The notes under the pieces are model-generated. The model was not told where the DNA came from. It did no database searches and saw only the letters and a list, made by a program, of their open reading frames with translations. Source: Streptomyces kanamyceticus (lineage in GTDB: Bacteria; Actinomycetota; Actinomycetes; Streptomycetales; Streptomycetaceae). From it: a stretch of 64,000 nucleotides of DNA. Shown one piece after another: positions 1 through 6,702 of this stretch (its first letter is position 1; the number at the start of each line of letters is the position of its first letter). The position numbers were made by a program, and so were the translations under genes. The stretch is taken from NCBI RefSeq assembly GCF_008704495.1, contig NZ_CP023699.1, forward strand, positions 992,001 to 1,056,000. The letters are read 5' to 3'.

Positions 1-63
1 GGCCGTGTCCGGTGTCTCCGCCCAGCGGGCGACGACCCGGTAGGGAACCGGCACGGCGGTCAT
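1..63 (-). CDS. Group 3b hydrogenase FAD/NAD(P)-binding (gamma) subunit, N-terminal 21 codons only
   Basis: Only the first 21 codons lie in the window; the gene continues past the left edge. The readable start (MTAVPVPYRVVARWAETPDTA) matches the usual N-terminus of the ferredoxin-reductase-like diaphorase subunit of sulfhydrogenase-type [NiFe]-hydrogenases, which passes electrons between NAD(P)H and the Fe-S subunit. Its ATG overlaps the TGA of the cNMP-binding gene (ATGA), so the two are translationally coupled. The identification rests on a short sequence plus its place after the Fe-S subunit gene, and the delta and catalytic alpha subunits are expected further left. Confidence 0.6.
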   Translation of the reverse strand, partial: MTAVPVPYRVVARWAETPDTA

Positions 64-524
64 CCCCGCGCGCCGCTTCCGCTGCCGTAGGGGGCGTACA
101 GATCGAGGAGGCGGGTCCTCGCGGCCTGCAGGCGGTGGGCGAGCACGCGGCCCACCCACTGGCCGACGACCGCGCCGAGCTCCGGGTCGTCGTCGCACAT
201 CAGCCGGACCGCGAGTGCGTCGTACTCGTCGGCCCGCACGGGGCTCTGCGCCACGGCGCCGAGCTGCCACACGTAGGGCGGGAACAGCCAGGACCAGCCG
301 ACCAGTTCGCCGTGGCCGAGGGTCTCGATCGCCGGCGAGCGGCGGCCGGGCACGTGCATGTCCAGGATGACCGAGCCGGTGCGGATGATCCAGAACCGGT
401 CGGCGTGCCCGCCCTCCTCGAACATCCGCGTCCCGGCGGGGAAGGCCACGTCCCGCGCGATGCGCATCAGCCGCTTGCGGTGCTCGGTGGGTATGGCGCT
501 CATCATGGTGGTGGTGTTGCTCAT
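60..524 (-). CDS. Cyclic nucleotide-binding (Crp-like sensor) domain protein of the hydrogenase operon
   Basis: A 154-aa protein consisting of a cNMP-binding beta-roll (about residues 15-120) without a recognisable DNA-binding helix-turn-helix. The core reads FPAGTRMFEEGG, then RFWIIRTGSVILDM, then LGHGELVGWSWLF, typical of the family. The start was placed at ATG 524 because it overlaps the upstream stop (ATGA, 521-524) and because the longer frame upstream only shadows the Fe-S subunit gene. Such genes commonly sit between the beta and gamma subunit genes of group 3b hydrogenases and are thought to sense redox state or a nucleotide. The ligand here is unknown. Confidence 0.8.
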   Translation of the reverse strand: MSNTTTMMSAIPTEHRKRLMRIARDVAFPAGTRMFEEGGHADRFWIIRTGSVILDMHVPGRRSPAIETLGHGELVGWSWLFPPYVWQLGAVAQSPVRADEYDALAVRLMCDDDPELGAVVGQWVGRVLAHRLQAARTRLLDLYAPYGSGSGARG

Positions 525-1648
525 CGCTCCGACTCCTCCTTCAGGGCCTCGACCTCTTCGGTGATGTCGATGCCGACGGGGCACCAGACGATGCAGCGGC
601 CGCAGCCCACACAGCCGGAGCTGTCGAACTGGTCGTGCCAGGTGCCGAGTTTGTGGGTGAGCCACTGCCGGTAGCGGCTGCGGCCGGAGGAACGCACAGG
701 ACCCCCGTGGACGTAGGAGAAGTCCAGGTCGAAGCAGGAGTCCCAGCGCTGCCAGCGCTCCTCGTGGTCACCGGTGAGGTCGGTGACCTCCTCGGTGGTG
801 GCGCAGAAGCACGTGGGGCAGACCATCGTGCAGTTGCCGCAGGTCAGACAGCGCGAAGCCACGTCGTCCCAGCGTTCGGCCGCAAGGCTCGATCCCATCA
901 GCTGCCGCAGGCTCACCGGCGGCATGGCCCGGCCCATCTTGTCGACGGCCCCGGAGACCGCGGCGAGGGCCGCATCCTGTGTCGTCGCGTCGGCCGCACG
1001 GTGCGGGACCCTGGCGAGCAGTTCCGCGCCCGCCGCACTGCCCACGCGTACGAAGAAGCGGTGGCCGCCGTCGTCGACGACCTCGGTGAGTGCGAGATCG
1101 AATCCGGTGTCGGCGCCGGGACCGCTGCCCATGGAGACGCAGAAGCAGGTCGCGCCGGGCTCGGTGCACTCAGCGGCTATCAGGAAGGCTCCCCTCCGGC
1201 GCTCCTGATAGCCGCCGTCCTGATACCGGCCGCCCGTCAGCACCCGGTCCTGGATCGCGATGGCCCGCAGATCACAGGGCCGCACTCCGAGGAAGGCGTA
1301 CGACGGCCGGTCGGCGGCCTCGGCACTGATGGCCACCGTTCCGTCGGGGGCGCGGTCCGCGCTCCACAGCCGCTCGCGCTGCGGATGCAGGAAGTTCTTC
1401 CAGGACTGCGGTCCCGCGGAGTGCGCGAAGGCGGCCCCGTCCTCGCGGCGCCGCAGTCGGTAGTGCCCGGCCTCCAGTTCCACGCCCCAGCCGTACGGGA
1501 GTTGTTCGGCCGAATCGAGTTCGGCGAGGACGATCGCACCGTCGCGGACGGTGGGTCCGACGACGGTACGGCCCTCGGCCGTCAGCTCCGTGACGAGGGC
1601 GGTCAGCCCGCTCCGGTCGAGGACTGCCGTGGCTCCGGTGGTCGTCAT
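521..1648 (-). CDS. Group 3b [NiFe]-hydrogenase beta subunit (4Fe-4S dicluster, sulfhydrogenase HydB-like)
   Basis: A 375-aa iron-sulfur electron-transfer subunit. The C-terminal third carries two ferredoxin-type cluster motifs, CLTCGNCTMVCPTCFC and CVGCGRCIVWCPVGID, expected to hold [4Fe-4S] clusters linking the diaphorase to the hydrogenase small subunit. The N-terminal part matches the family pattern, including YAFLGVRPCDLRAIAIQD. The start at ATG 1648 is preferred over 1666 because GGAGGACG lies just upstream. It is first in a leftward operon with the cNMP-binding and gamma genes, all joined by ATGA overlaps. A pair of dyads at 1717-1752 lies upstream, with a GAGTCT -10-like hexamer at 1688-1693. 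Confidence 0.85.
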   Translation of the reverse strand: MTTTGATAVLDRSGLTALVTELTAEGRTVVGPTVRDGAIVLAELDSAEQLPYGWGVELEAGHYRLRRREDGAAFAHSAGPQSWKNFLHPQRERLWSADRAPDGTVAISAEAADRPSYAFLGVRPCDLRAIAIQDRVLTGGRYQDGGYQERRRGAFLIAAECTEPGATCFCVSMGSGPGADTGFDLALTEVVDDGGHRFFVRVGSAAGAELLARVPHRAADATTQDAALAAVSGAVDKMGRAMPPVSLRQLMGSSLAAERWDDVASRCLTCGNCTMVCPTCFCATTEEVTDLTGDHEERWQRWDSCFDLDFSYVHGGPVRSSGRSRYRQWLTHKLGTWHDQFDSSGCVGCGRCIVWCPVGIDITEEVEALKEESER

Positions 1649-1716
1649 GTCCGTCCTCCCGCGCATCGGGGTGGTTCCCCGCTCACCAGACTCGGCGAGG
1701 AGCCGTGAGCGGGGCA

Positions 1717-1752
1717 GGGGCCGAGCGGCCCCGGTCCTGGCCCGTACGGGCC
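1717..1752. promoter_or_regulatory. Paired DevR/OsdR-like dyads upstream of the hydrogenase beta-subunit operon
   Basis: Box 1 is GGGGCCGAGCGGCCCC (1717-1732), a perfect 7-bp inverted repeat around AG. Box 2 centres on GGCCCGTACGGGCC (1739-1752), a perfect palindrome. The centres (1724.5 and 1745.5) are 21 bp apart, two helical turns, so two dimers would sit on the same DNA face. A GAGTCT -10-like hexamer at 1688-1693 on the minus strand lies 36.5 bp from the proximal centre, the same geometry as at the 6331 promoter. The regulator assignment is by analogy with DosR/OsdR regulons. Confidence 0.6.
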
Positions 1753-1756
1753 CGGT

Positions 1757-2350
1757 TCAGGGCTGGCTGCCCGTCCAGCGCGGTTCCGTCCGCGCCCAGG
1801 CCCGCTCCCACTCGGCCATCCGGCGCCGGTGGGCCACGCCGCGTACGGCGATCCGGACTCCCCCGGTGAACACCCAGACGACGAGGGTCGCGGCGCCGCC
1901 CACGCCGATCGCGGTACCCCACTGGACGTCTTCGGCCATCGGGGCGGCGGTGACCCTGCCGTGGGCGTCGAGCCAGACGTCGGTCCGGCTGCCCGCCTCG
2001 GCGCCTGCCGTGACCCTGGCCGTGGCCTTGTGCGCCGTGCCGCCGCGATCGGTCCAGCGCACCGTGACCGGGTAGCGCGTCCGGGAGTCGACGCCGCTCA
2101 CCGCCGGAGCGTCCTCGGCGAGCGTGGCCGACACGACGTGGTTTTCGGCCCGTTGTCGTTGGGCCTCGGCGTGCGTGGTGTCGTACGTGGAAAGACCCGC
2201 GAACGCCCCGGTCAGGGGAGCGACGCACAGCGCCACGACCCCCAGCGACAGCCGCGTCCACGCCTCGACGACGTCGCTGCGGCGACGCAGCGGGTTCCTC
2301 CGCCATCGCCATGCCACGGGCCGGAAACGAGGCTGTGTCGAGGCGCTCAT
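1757..2350 (-). CDS. Rv1733c-like membrane protein with two transmembrane segments
   Basis: A 197-aa protein with hydrophobic segments near residues 32-52 and 145-165 and an extracytoplasmic domain between them. The N-terminus is arginine-rich (RWRRNPLRRRSDVVEAWTRL), as in the Streptomyces/mycobacterial Rv1733c family. In M. tuberculosis Rv1733c belongs to the DosR dormancy regulon; its molecular function is unknown. ATG 2350 was chosen because GGAGGAGC lies about 9 nt upstream, inside the end of the flavodoxin gene four bases away, so the pair is probably cotranscribed. The gene ends just before the dyad pair at 1717-1752. Confidence 0.75.
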   Translation of the reverse strand: MSASTQPRFRPVAWRWRRNPLRRRSDVVEAWTRLSLGVVALCVAPLTGAFAGLSTYDTTHAEAQRQRAENHVVSATLAEDAPAVSGVDSRTRYPVTVRWTDRGGTAHKATARVTAGAEAGSRTDVWLDAHGRVTAAPMAEDVQWGTAIGVGGAATLVVWVFTGGVRIAVRGVAHRRRMAEWERAWARTEPRWTGSQP

Positions 2351-2354
2351 GACG

Positions 2355-2876
2355 TCAGCGCTCCTCCCGCCGCGGTGCGGCCCCACCCCGCAGCGTGACG
2401 CCGACGTGCTGCGCCCAGGCGGAGATCTGTTTGACGTCCCGGAAGTCCCCGCCGTGGCCGGCCTTGACGATCATCCGGGCCGCCCAGCTCCGCGCGTCCT
2501 CGGTGAGGCAGCCGCCGAACGTGGCGTGCTCCTTGGCGTGGATCTCGATGAGGAGACGGCGCACGGACGGGACGGGAGGAATGTTCCTCTCGCTCGCCGA
2601 GGCGTCGAGGGGGCCGCTGCTGAACAGCCATACCGGCCGCTGGGCGAGTTCCTCCCGTCGGCGCTTGGCGAACCGACGGGCGTCCTTGTGCCACTGTCCC
2701 TTGTAGAGGGGACTGCCGAGGACGACGGCGTCGTACTCCTGAAGTTCGCCGACGTCAGCTACCGGCCGCAGCTCGGCTTCGAGGCCCTCCTCGCGCAGGA
2801 CCTCCGTGATGGTGCGGGCGATCTCGGCCGTGGACCCGTTCTTCGTCGCGTAGGCGACGAGCACCTTGACGGTCAT
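2355..2876 (-). CDS. Flavodoxin domain protein
   Basis: A 173-aa protein of the flavodoxin / menaquinone-dependent protoporphyrinogen IX dehydrogenase-like group. The FMN phosphate-binding loop is near the N-terminus (VAYATKNGSTAEIA), and the second flavin loop is YDAVVLGSPLYKGQWH near residues 50-65. It probably carries electrons at low potential or acts as a small quinone reductase. The start ATG 2876 has GGAG upstream; the longer frame to 3014 is a shadow of the CBS gene. It lies between the CBS-BON gene and the Rv1733c-like gene in a close leftward array. The physiological partner is unknown. Confidence 0.8.
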   Translation of the reverse strand: MTVKVLVAYATKNGSTAEIARTITEVLREEGLEAELRPVADVGELQEYDAVVLGSPLYKGQWHKDARRFAKRRREELAQRPVWLFSSGPLDASASERNIPPVPSVRRLLIEIHAKEHATFGGCLTEDARSWAARMIVKAGHGGDFRDVKQISAWAQHVGVTLRGGAAPRREER

Positions 2877-2892
2877 GGCGATCTGTCGCTCC

Positions 2893-3624
2893 TCAGAGTT
2901 TGCGCAGCCAGTCGTCGGCGACGCCCCACAGCGCCTGATCGGTCGGCTGCAGGTGGGAGTCGTCCACGTGGAACGTGAGCTTGTCGACCACCGCGACGAC
3001 CCCGTCGATCTCACGCGTCATGTGCAGCACGATGGGGATCTCGCTGCGGCGCTCCAGCTTCCCTTCGAACGTCACCACACCGTCCCGCACCTCGATCGTG
3101 ATGGTCTGCGGTGCCAGCCACAGGGTGCGCACCAGGACCTGTTCGATCACCTCGTGGCGGATCTCGTCATCGGCACGCAGGAACACCTGGAGCAGGTCAC
3201 GCCGGGTGACGATACCGACGAGGCGGTCCTCTTCGTCGATGACGGGCAGCCGCTCCACCTTGTGCCGGGCCATGCACCGGGCGCCTTCGGCGATGGTGTT
3301 CTCGGCGCGGACACAGACGGGTGGCGTGGACATGAGCTGCCCCGCCGTCCGTGCCGTCGCCTTGGTCCTGTCCCCTCGTGCGGCACGGCTCATCCGGAGC
3401 GGCCGGAAGCGGCGCCGCGGCCGGTGCGGGTCAGGAGCCTCGGCCTCGCGCACCAGCAGGTCCGTCTCGGAGATCACCCCGACCACCTTGTCGTCGGCGT
3501 CGATCACGGGCAGCCCACTGACGCGATGGTCCGACAGGCGCCTGGCGACCTCCTTGAACGGTGTGCCGTACTGGGCGCTGACGACCTCGCTGGTCATCAC
3601 GGAACCGATCTTGCTGTGTTTCAT
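2893..3624 (-). CDS. CBS-domain pair protein with C-terminal BON domain
   Basis: A 243-aa protein. CBS1 covers roughly residues 8-62 (VMTSEVVSAQYGTPFKEVAR), CBS2 roughly 95-150 (LMSTPPVCVRAENTIAEGAR), and a BON domain covers about 155-225 (TITIEVRDGVVTFEG). CBS pairs bind adenine nucleotides and BON domains are usually associated with membranes or phospholipids. The arrangement resembles stress-linked CBS proteins such as mycobacterial hypoxic response protein 1, though that one lacks BON. The start at ATG 3624 follows GGAGGAGACAGAG. It lies 13 bp downstream of the GNAT/acyl-CoA synthetase gene, so an operon running 6331 to about 1757 is likely. Confidence 0.85.
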   Translation of the reverse strand: MKHSKIGSVMTSEVVSAQYGTPFKEVARRLSDHRVSGLPVIDADDKVVGVISETDLLVREAEAPDPHRPRRRFRPLRMSRAARGDRTKATARTAGQLMSTPPVCVRAENTIAEGARCMARHKVERLPVIDEEDRLVGIVTRRDLLQVFLRADDEIRHEVIEQVLVRTLWLAPQTITIEVRDGVVTFEGKLERRSEIPIVLHMTREIDGVVAVVDKLTFHVDDSHLQPTDQALWGVADDWLRKL

Positions 3625-3637
3625 CTCTGTCTCCTCC

Positions 3638-6331
3638 TCAGCGCAGTCGGCGCAGATAAGGGTCATGAGCGGTCCGGGGCAGGAGCCGTACGCGTACGTC
3701 CAGTGCCGTGACGCCCCCCGGCCACGCCAGGACGGGATTGAGATCGGCCTCGGCGAGCTGCGGCAGGTCGCGGGCCAGCCGGGACAGCCGGTGCAGCAGC
3801 TGCTCCAGGCCTTCGAGGTCGACGGGACCGCTGCCGCCGTGCCCGAAGAGCAGCGGGGCGCAGCGCGGCGCGGTGATCAGGTCATGGACGTCGGCGTCGG
3901 TGAGCGGGGCGAGGCGGGCCGCGTGGTCCGCGAGCAGTTCGGTGGCCGTGCCGCCGAGCCCGAACAGGACCAGAGGTCCGAACACCTCGTCCTGGACCAC
4001 TCCCGCGAACAGTTCGGTGCCGCGCTCGGCGAGCGGCTGCACCACCACTCCGGTGAGCAGACCGGCGAAACGGGTCTCGAAGTCCCGGAAGGCGGCGCGC
4101 ACTTGGGCGTCCCCCTGCAGATCGAGGTGGATGGCGCGTTGTTCGCTCTTGTGCAGCAGGCCCGGCCAGTGCGCCTTCATCACGATCCTGCCGTCGGGGC
4201 CGCGCAGGCGTTCGGCGGCCGCGACCGCCGCCTCCTCGGTCTCCGCCCAGGCCCAGGGCAGTTGCGGGATGCCGTAGCAGCCGAGCAGCTCGGCACAGGC
4301 GCGTGGGTCGAGCCAGCCGCCTTCGGGCTGCCCGGCCAGCCAGGTCTCGGCCACCGCCTGGGCGCGGGACGTCTCCACCCCGGCGAGGTCCGGGACGCTG
4401 CCCGGCGGCCGGGACAGCCACCGGGCGCGGCGGACGGCGTGCGCCAGAGCGCGTGCGGCGGCCTGCGGGTCCCCGAAGGAGGGCACGGAACCTCCTGCGG
4501 TGACCGGCAGGAGCCGCACGGGCAGCGCCTGGTCGAGACGGACCGCGGCGACCGTTCGGGAGCGACGGCCGGGGGCATGGGTAAGGGCCCGGACCAGATC
4601 GTCGCCGGTCGCCGCGGCGACCGCGGTGGGGACAAGCACCAGCAGCACGGCGTCGACGCCACTGTGCCCTGCGAGCCGGTCCACACAATTCCTGAGCTGC
4701 GCTTCCGTGACGGCGGCTGTGGCGTCCACCGGGTTGGCGGCCGATGCGCCCTCGGGCAACACCGTGACCAGCGCGTCGACGAGGTCGACCGGAAGCGATG
4801 GCAGCGCGAGCCCGGCCTCCGCGCACGCGTCCGCCGCGAGTACACCCGCGCCGCCCGCGTTCGTGACGATGACGACACGGTTCCCGGCGGGCGCGGGCTG
4901 GGAGTGCAACAAGGCCGCGGCTTCGAGGAGTTCGCCGACCGTGCGGGTGGCGGTGACGCCCGCCTGGGTGAACAGGGCCTGCCGGGTCATGGTCCGGGTG
5001 GCGGCCGCGGCGGAGTGCGAGGCCGCGGCCCGCCGACCGGCCGCGGTACGGCCCGCGTCGACGGTGAGCACCGGCATGCGCCGGGTCACGCGACGCGCGG
5101 TGCGCGAGAAGGCCCGCGGGTTGCCGAAGGACTCCAGGTGCAACAGGGCCAGGTCCGTGACGCCGTCGCGCTCCCACCACTGCAGCAGGTCGTTGCCGCT
5201 GACGTCGTACTTGTCGCCGAGCGAGGCGAAGCTGGAGATGCCGAGGCCGAGGTGGCTCAGGCCGTCGAGCAGGGCGATCCCCACTCCCCCGGACTGCACG
5301 GCGACACCTGTCGTACCCGCGTGCGGATGCCGGGCGGCGAAGGTCGCGTCCAGGGACAGCGCCTCGTCCGTGTTGGCGATGCCGAGGCAGTTGGGTCCCA
5401 CCAGGCGCATTCCGTACGTCCGGCAGGTGGCCAGGAGCGCGCGGGCCTGAGCCCCGTCCAGGCCCGCCGTGACGGACACCAGGGCGCGTACGCCCGCTTT
5501 TCCGCACTCCTCGGCCGTGGCGGCCAGGGCCGGTGCGGGCACCGCGAGGACCGCGAGGTCGGGGACCTGGGGCAGCGCGGCCACCGAGGGGTAGGAGGGC
5601 ACGCTCATCAGCGACGACACGTGCGGGTTGACGGCGAAGAGCTGCCGGGTGAAGCCGCCCGTGCGCAGATTGCGCAGGACGGCGCGGCCGACCGATCCTG
5701 CCTTGCGGCCCGCTCCGACCACGGCGATCACGTCCGGCCGCAGCAGCGGCCGAAGGCTGGCCACATCGGCTGTGCCGCCCCGTTCCTCGACCGCCGTCAG
5801 GTACGTCTCGTCCTCTTCCAGCTGGATCGTGCAGCGCAGTTCGGGGCCCGTGAAGCGGCGGGCGGTGCGCAGTCCGAGGTCGGCGAAGACCTTCAGCATC
5901 TCGTGGTTCTCGGCGAGCGCGTCGGCCGTGAAGGCGGTGATGCCGTCCGCCCGGGCCGCTGAGACCAGGTGTTCCAGGAGCAGGGTGCCGATCCCCCGGT
6001 GGTGGAGGCCCTCGGCGACGGCGAGGGAGATCTCCGCCGTGCCGGGCTCGTCCGTCCTCTCGTACTCGGCGAGTCCGATGACCTGGCCCGTGGTCTCGGC
6101 GAGCAGCGCGCGGTATCCGGGACGGGGGGCGGCGCAGGCCCGGTCCGCCGCCTGCGCGGCCGACCGGCGGCTCGCGGCGAAGAACCTCAGGCGCAGGTTC
6201 TCGGCCGACATCCCCTCGTAGAGCCTCAGCAGGGCGGCACGATCGTCGGTCCTGACGGTCCGTACGCAGGTGGTCGTCCCGTCGGCGAGCAGGGCGTGGA
6301 CCGGTGCTCGGCTTCGCTCGTCGTGCGTCAT
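3638..6331 (-). CDS. GNAT acetyltransferase fused to ADP-forming acyl-CoA synthetase (acetate--CoA ligase family)
   Basis: An 897-aa fusion. An N-terminal GNAT domain (about 15-165, motif RGIGTLLLEHL) is followed by a CoA-binding Rossmann domain (about 185-285, VIAVVGAGRKAGSVG). A succinyl-CoA-ligase-like flavodoxin fold follows (GVAVQSGGVGIALLDGL), and a C-terminal ATP-grasp domain comes last (about 670-890). Relatives include bacterial Pat protein-lysine acetyltransferases, which acetylate acyl-CoA synthetases, and ADP-forming acetyl-CoA synthetases, which make ATP from acetyl-CoA. Which activity remains here cannot be decided from sequence. ATG 6331 has AGGAGG upstream. A dyad pair and a GATTCT -10-like hexamer (6364-6369) suggest hypoxic control. 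Confidence 0.85.
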   Translation of the reverse strand: MTHDERSRAPVHALLADGTTTCVRTVRTDDRAALLRLYEGMSAENLRLRFFAASRRSAAQAADRACAAPRPGYRALLAETTGQVIGLAEYERTDEPGTAEISLAVAEGLHHRGIGTLLLEHLVSAARADGITAFTADALAENHEMLKVFADLGLRTARRFTGPELRCTIQLEEDETYLTAVEERGGTADVASLRPLLRPDVIAVVGAGRKAGSVGRAVLRNLRTGGFTRQLFAVNPHVSSLMSVPSYPSVAALPQVPDLAVLAVPAPALAATAEECGKAGVRALVSVTAGLDGAQARALLATCRTYGMRLVGPNCLGIANTDEALSLDATFAARHPHAGTTGVAVQSGGVGIALLDGLSHLGLGISSFASLGDKYDVSGNDLLQWWERDGVTDLALLHLESFGNPRAFSRTARRVTRRMPVLTVDAGRTAAGRRAAASHSAAAATRTMTRQALFTQAGVTATRTVGELLEAAALLHSQPAPAGNRVVIVTNAGGAGVLAADACAEAGLALPSLPVDLVDALVTVLPEGASAANPVDATAAVTEAQLRNCVDRLAGHSGVDAVLLVLVPTAVAAATGDDLVRALTHAPGRRSRTVAAVRLDQALPVRLLPVTAGGSVPSFGDPQAAARALAHAVRRARWLSRPPGSVPDLAGVETSRAQAVAETWLAGQPEGGWLDPRACAELLGCYGIPQLPWAWAETEEAAVAAAERLRGPDGRIVMKAHWPGLLHKSEQRAIHLDLQGDAQVRAAFRDFETRFAGLLTGVVVQPLAERGTELFAGVVQDEVFGPLVLFGLGGTATELLADHAARLAPLTDADVHDLITAPRCAPLLFGHGGSGPVDLEGLEQLLHRLSRLARDLPQLAEADLNPVLAWPGGVTALDVRVRLLPRTAHDPYLRRLR

Positions 6332-6392
6332 CTCGGGCCTCCTGGGGCAGATCCGACCCTTCGAGAATCGCGCGGGCGAAGAGCGGCCCGCA

Positions 6393-6429
6393 GGGGCTGG
6401 CCGGGCAGGGACGGGGGCCGACCGGCCCT
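6393..6429. promoter_or_regulatory. Paired DevR/OsdR-like dyads upstream of the GNAT/acyl-CoA synthetase gene
   Basis: Two boxes with centres 21 bp apart: GGGGCTGGCCGGGCAG (6393-6408, degenerate) and GGGGCCGACCGGCCCT (6414-6429, near-perfect dyad overlapping the hypC stop codon). On the minus strand GATTCT at 6364-6369 lies exactly 36.5 bp from the proximal box centre, predicting a transcript start near 6357 and a leader of about 26 nt. The layout matches the hydrogenase-operon boxes at 1717-1752. Confidence 0.55.
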
Positions 6430-6697
6430 ATGTGGCCGGTCCTGGCAGCGGCTCGCCGAGTTCGGCCTCCACGGCACCCGCCATCGCCCGCAGGACGTTC
6501 AGGGTCCGTTCGGCCTCGGTTTCGTCGACCTCGGTGATGGCGAACCCGACGTGCACGATGACGTAGGTGCCGATCGCCGCCGTCGGCGTGTAGGCGAGGC
6601 AGACATCGCGGCGTACGCCTCCGAAGTCGACGGTGGCCATGCGGAGTCCGGCGTCGTCCCTGACCTCTAGGACACGGCCGGGGATGCCCAAGCACAT
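6428..6697 (-). CDS. hypC: Hydrogenase assembly chaperone HypC/HupF
   Basis: An 89-aa member of the HypC/HybG family. It starts MCLGIPGRVLEV, with the essential Cys2 exposed after Met removal. HypC works with HypD to assemble the Fe(CN)2CO cofactor and deliver it to the hydrogenase large subunit precursor. ATG 6697 was chosen over GTG 6706 because AAGGAG lies 8 nt upstream and because family members need Cys at position 2. The start lies 5 bp past the hypF stop, so hypF-hypC are cotranscribed with the upstream protease gene. No hypA, hypB, hypD or hypE is present in the window. Confidence 0.95.
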   Translation of the reverse strand: MCLGIPGRVLEVRDDAGLRMATVDFGGVRRDVCLAYTPTAAIGTYVIVHVGFAITEVDETEAERTLNVLRAMAGAVEAELGEPLPGPAT

Positions 6698-6702
6698 CGC
6701 GC

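Noticed and set aside
2975..5962. 995-codon open frame on the plus strand
   Set aside because: It is antisense to the CBS and GNAT/acyl-CoA synthetase genes, has no family features, and reflects the high-GC lack of stop codons.
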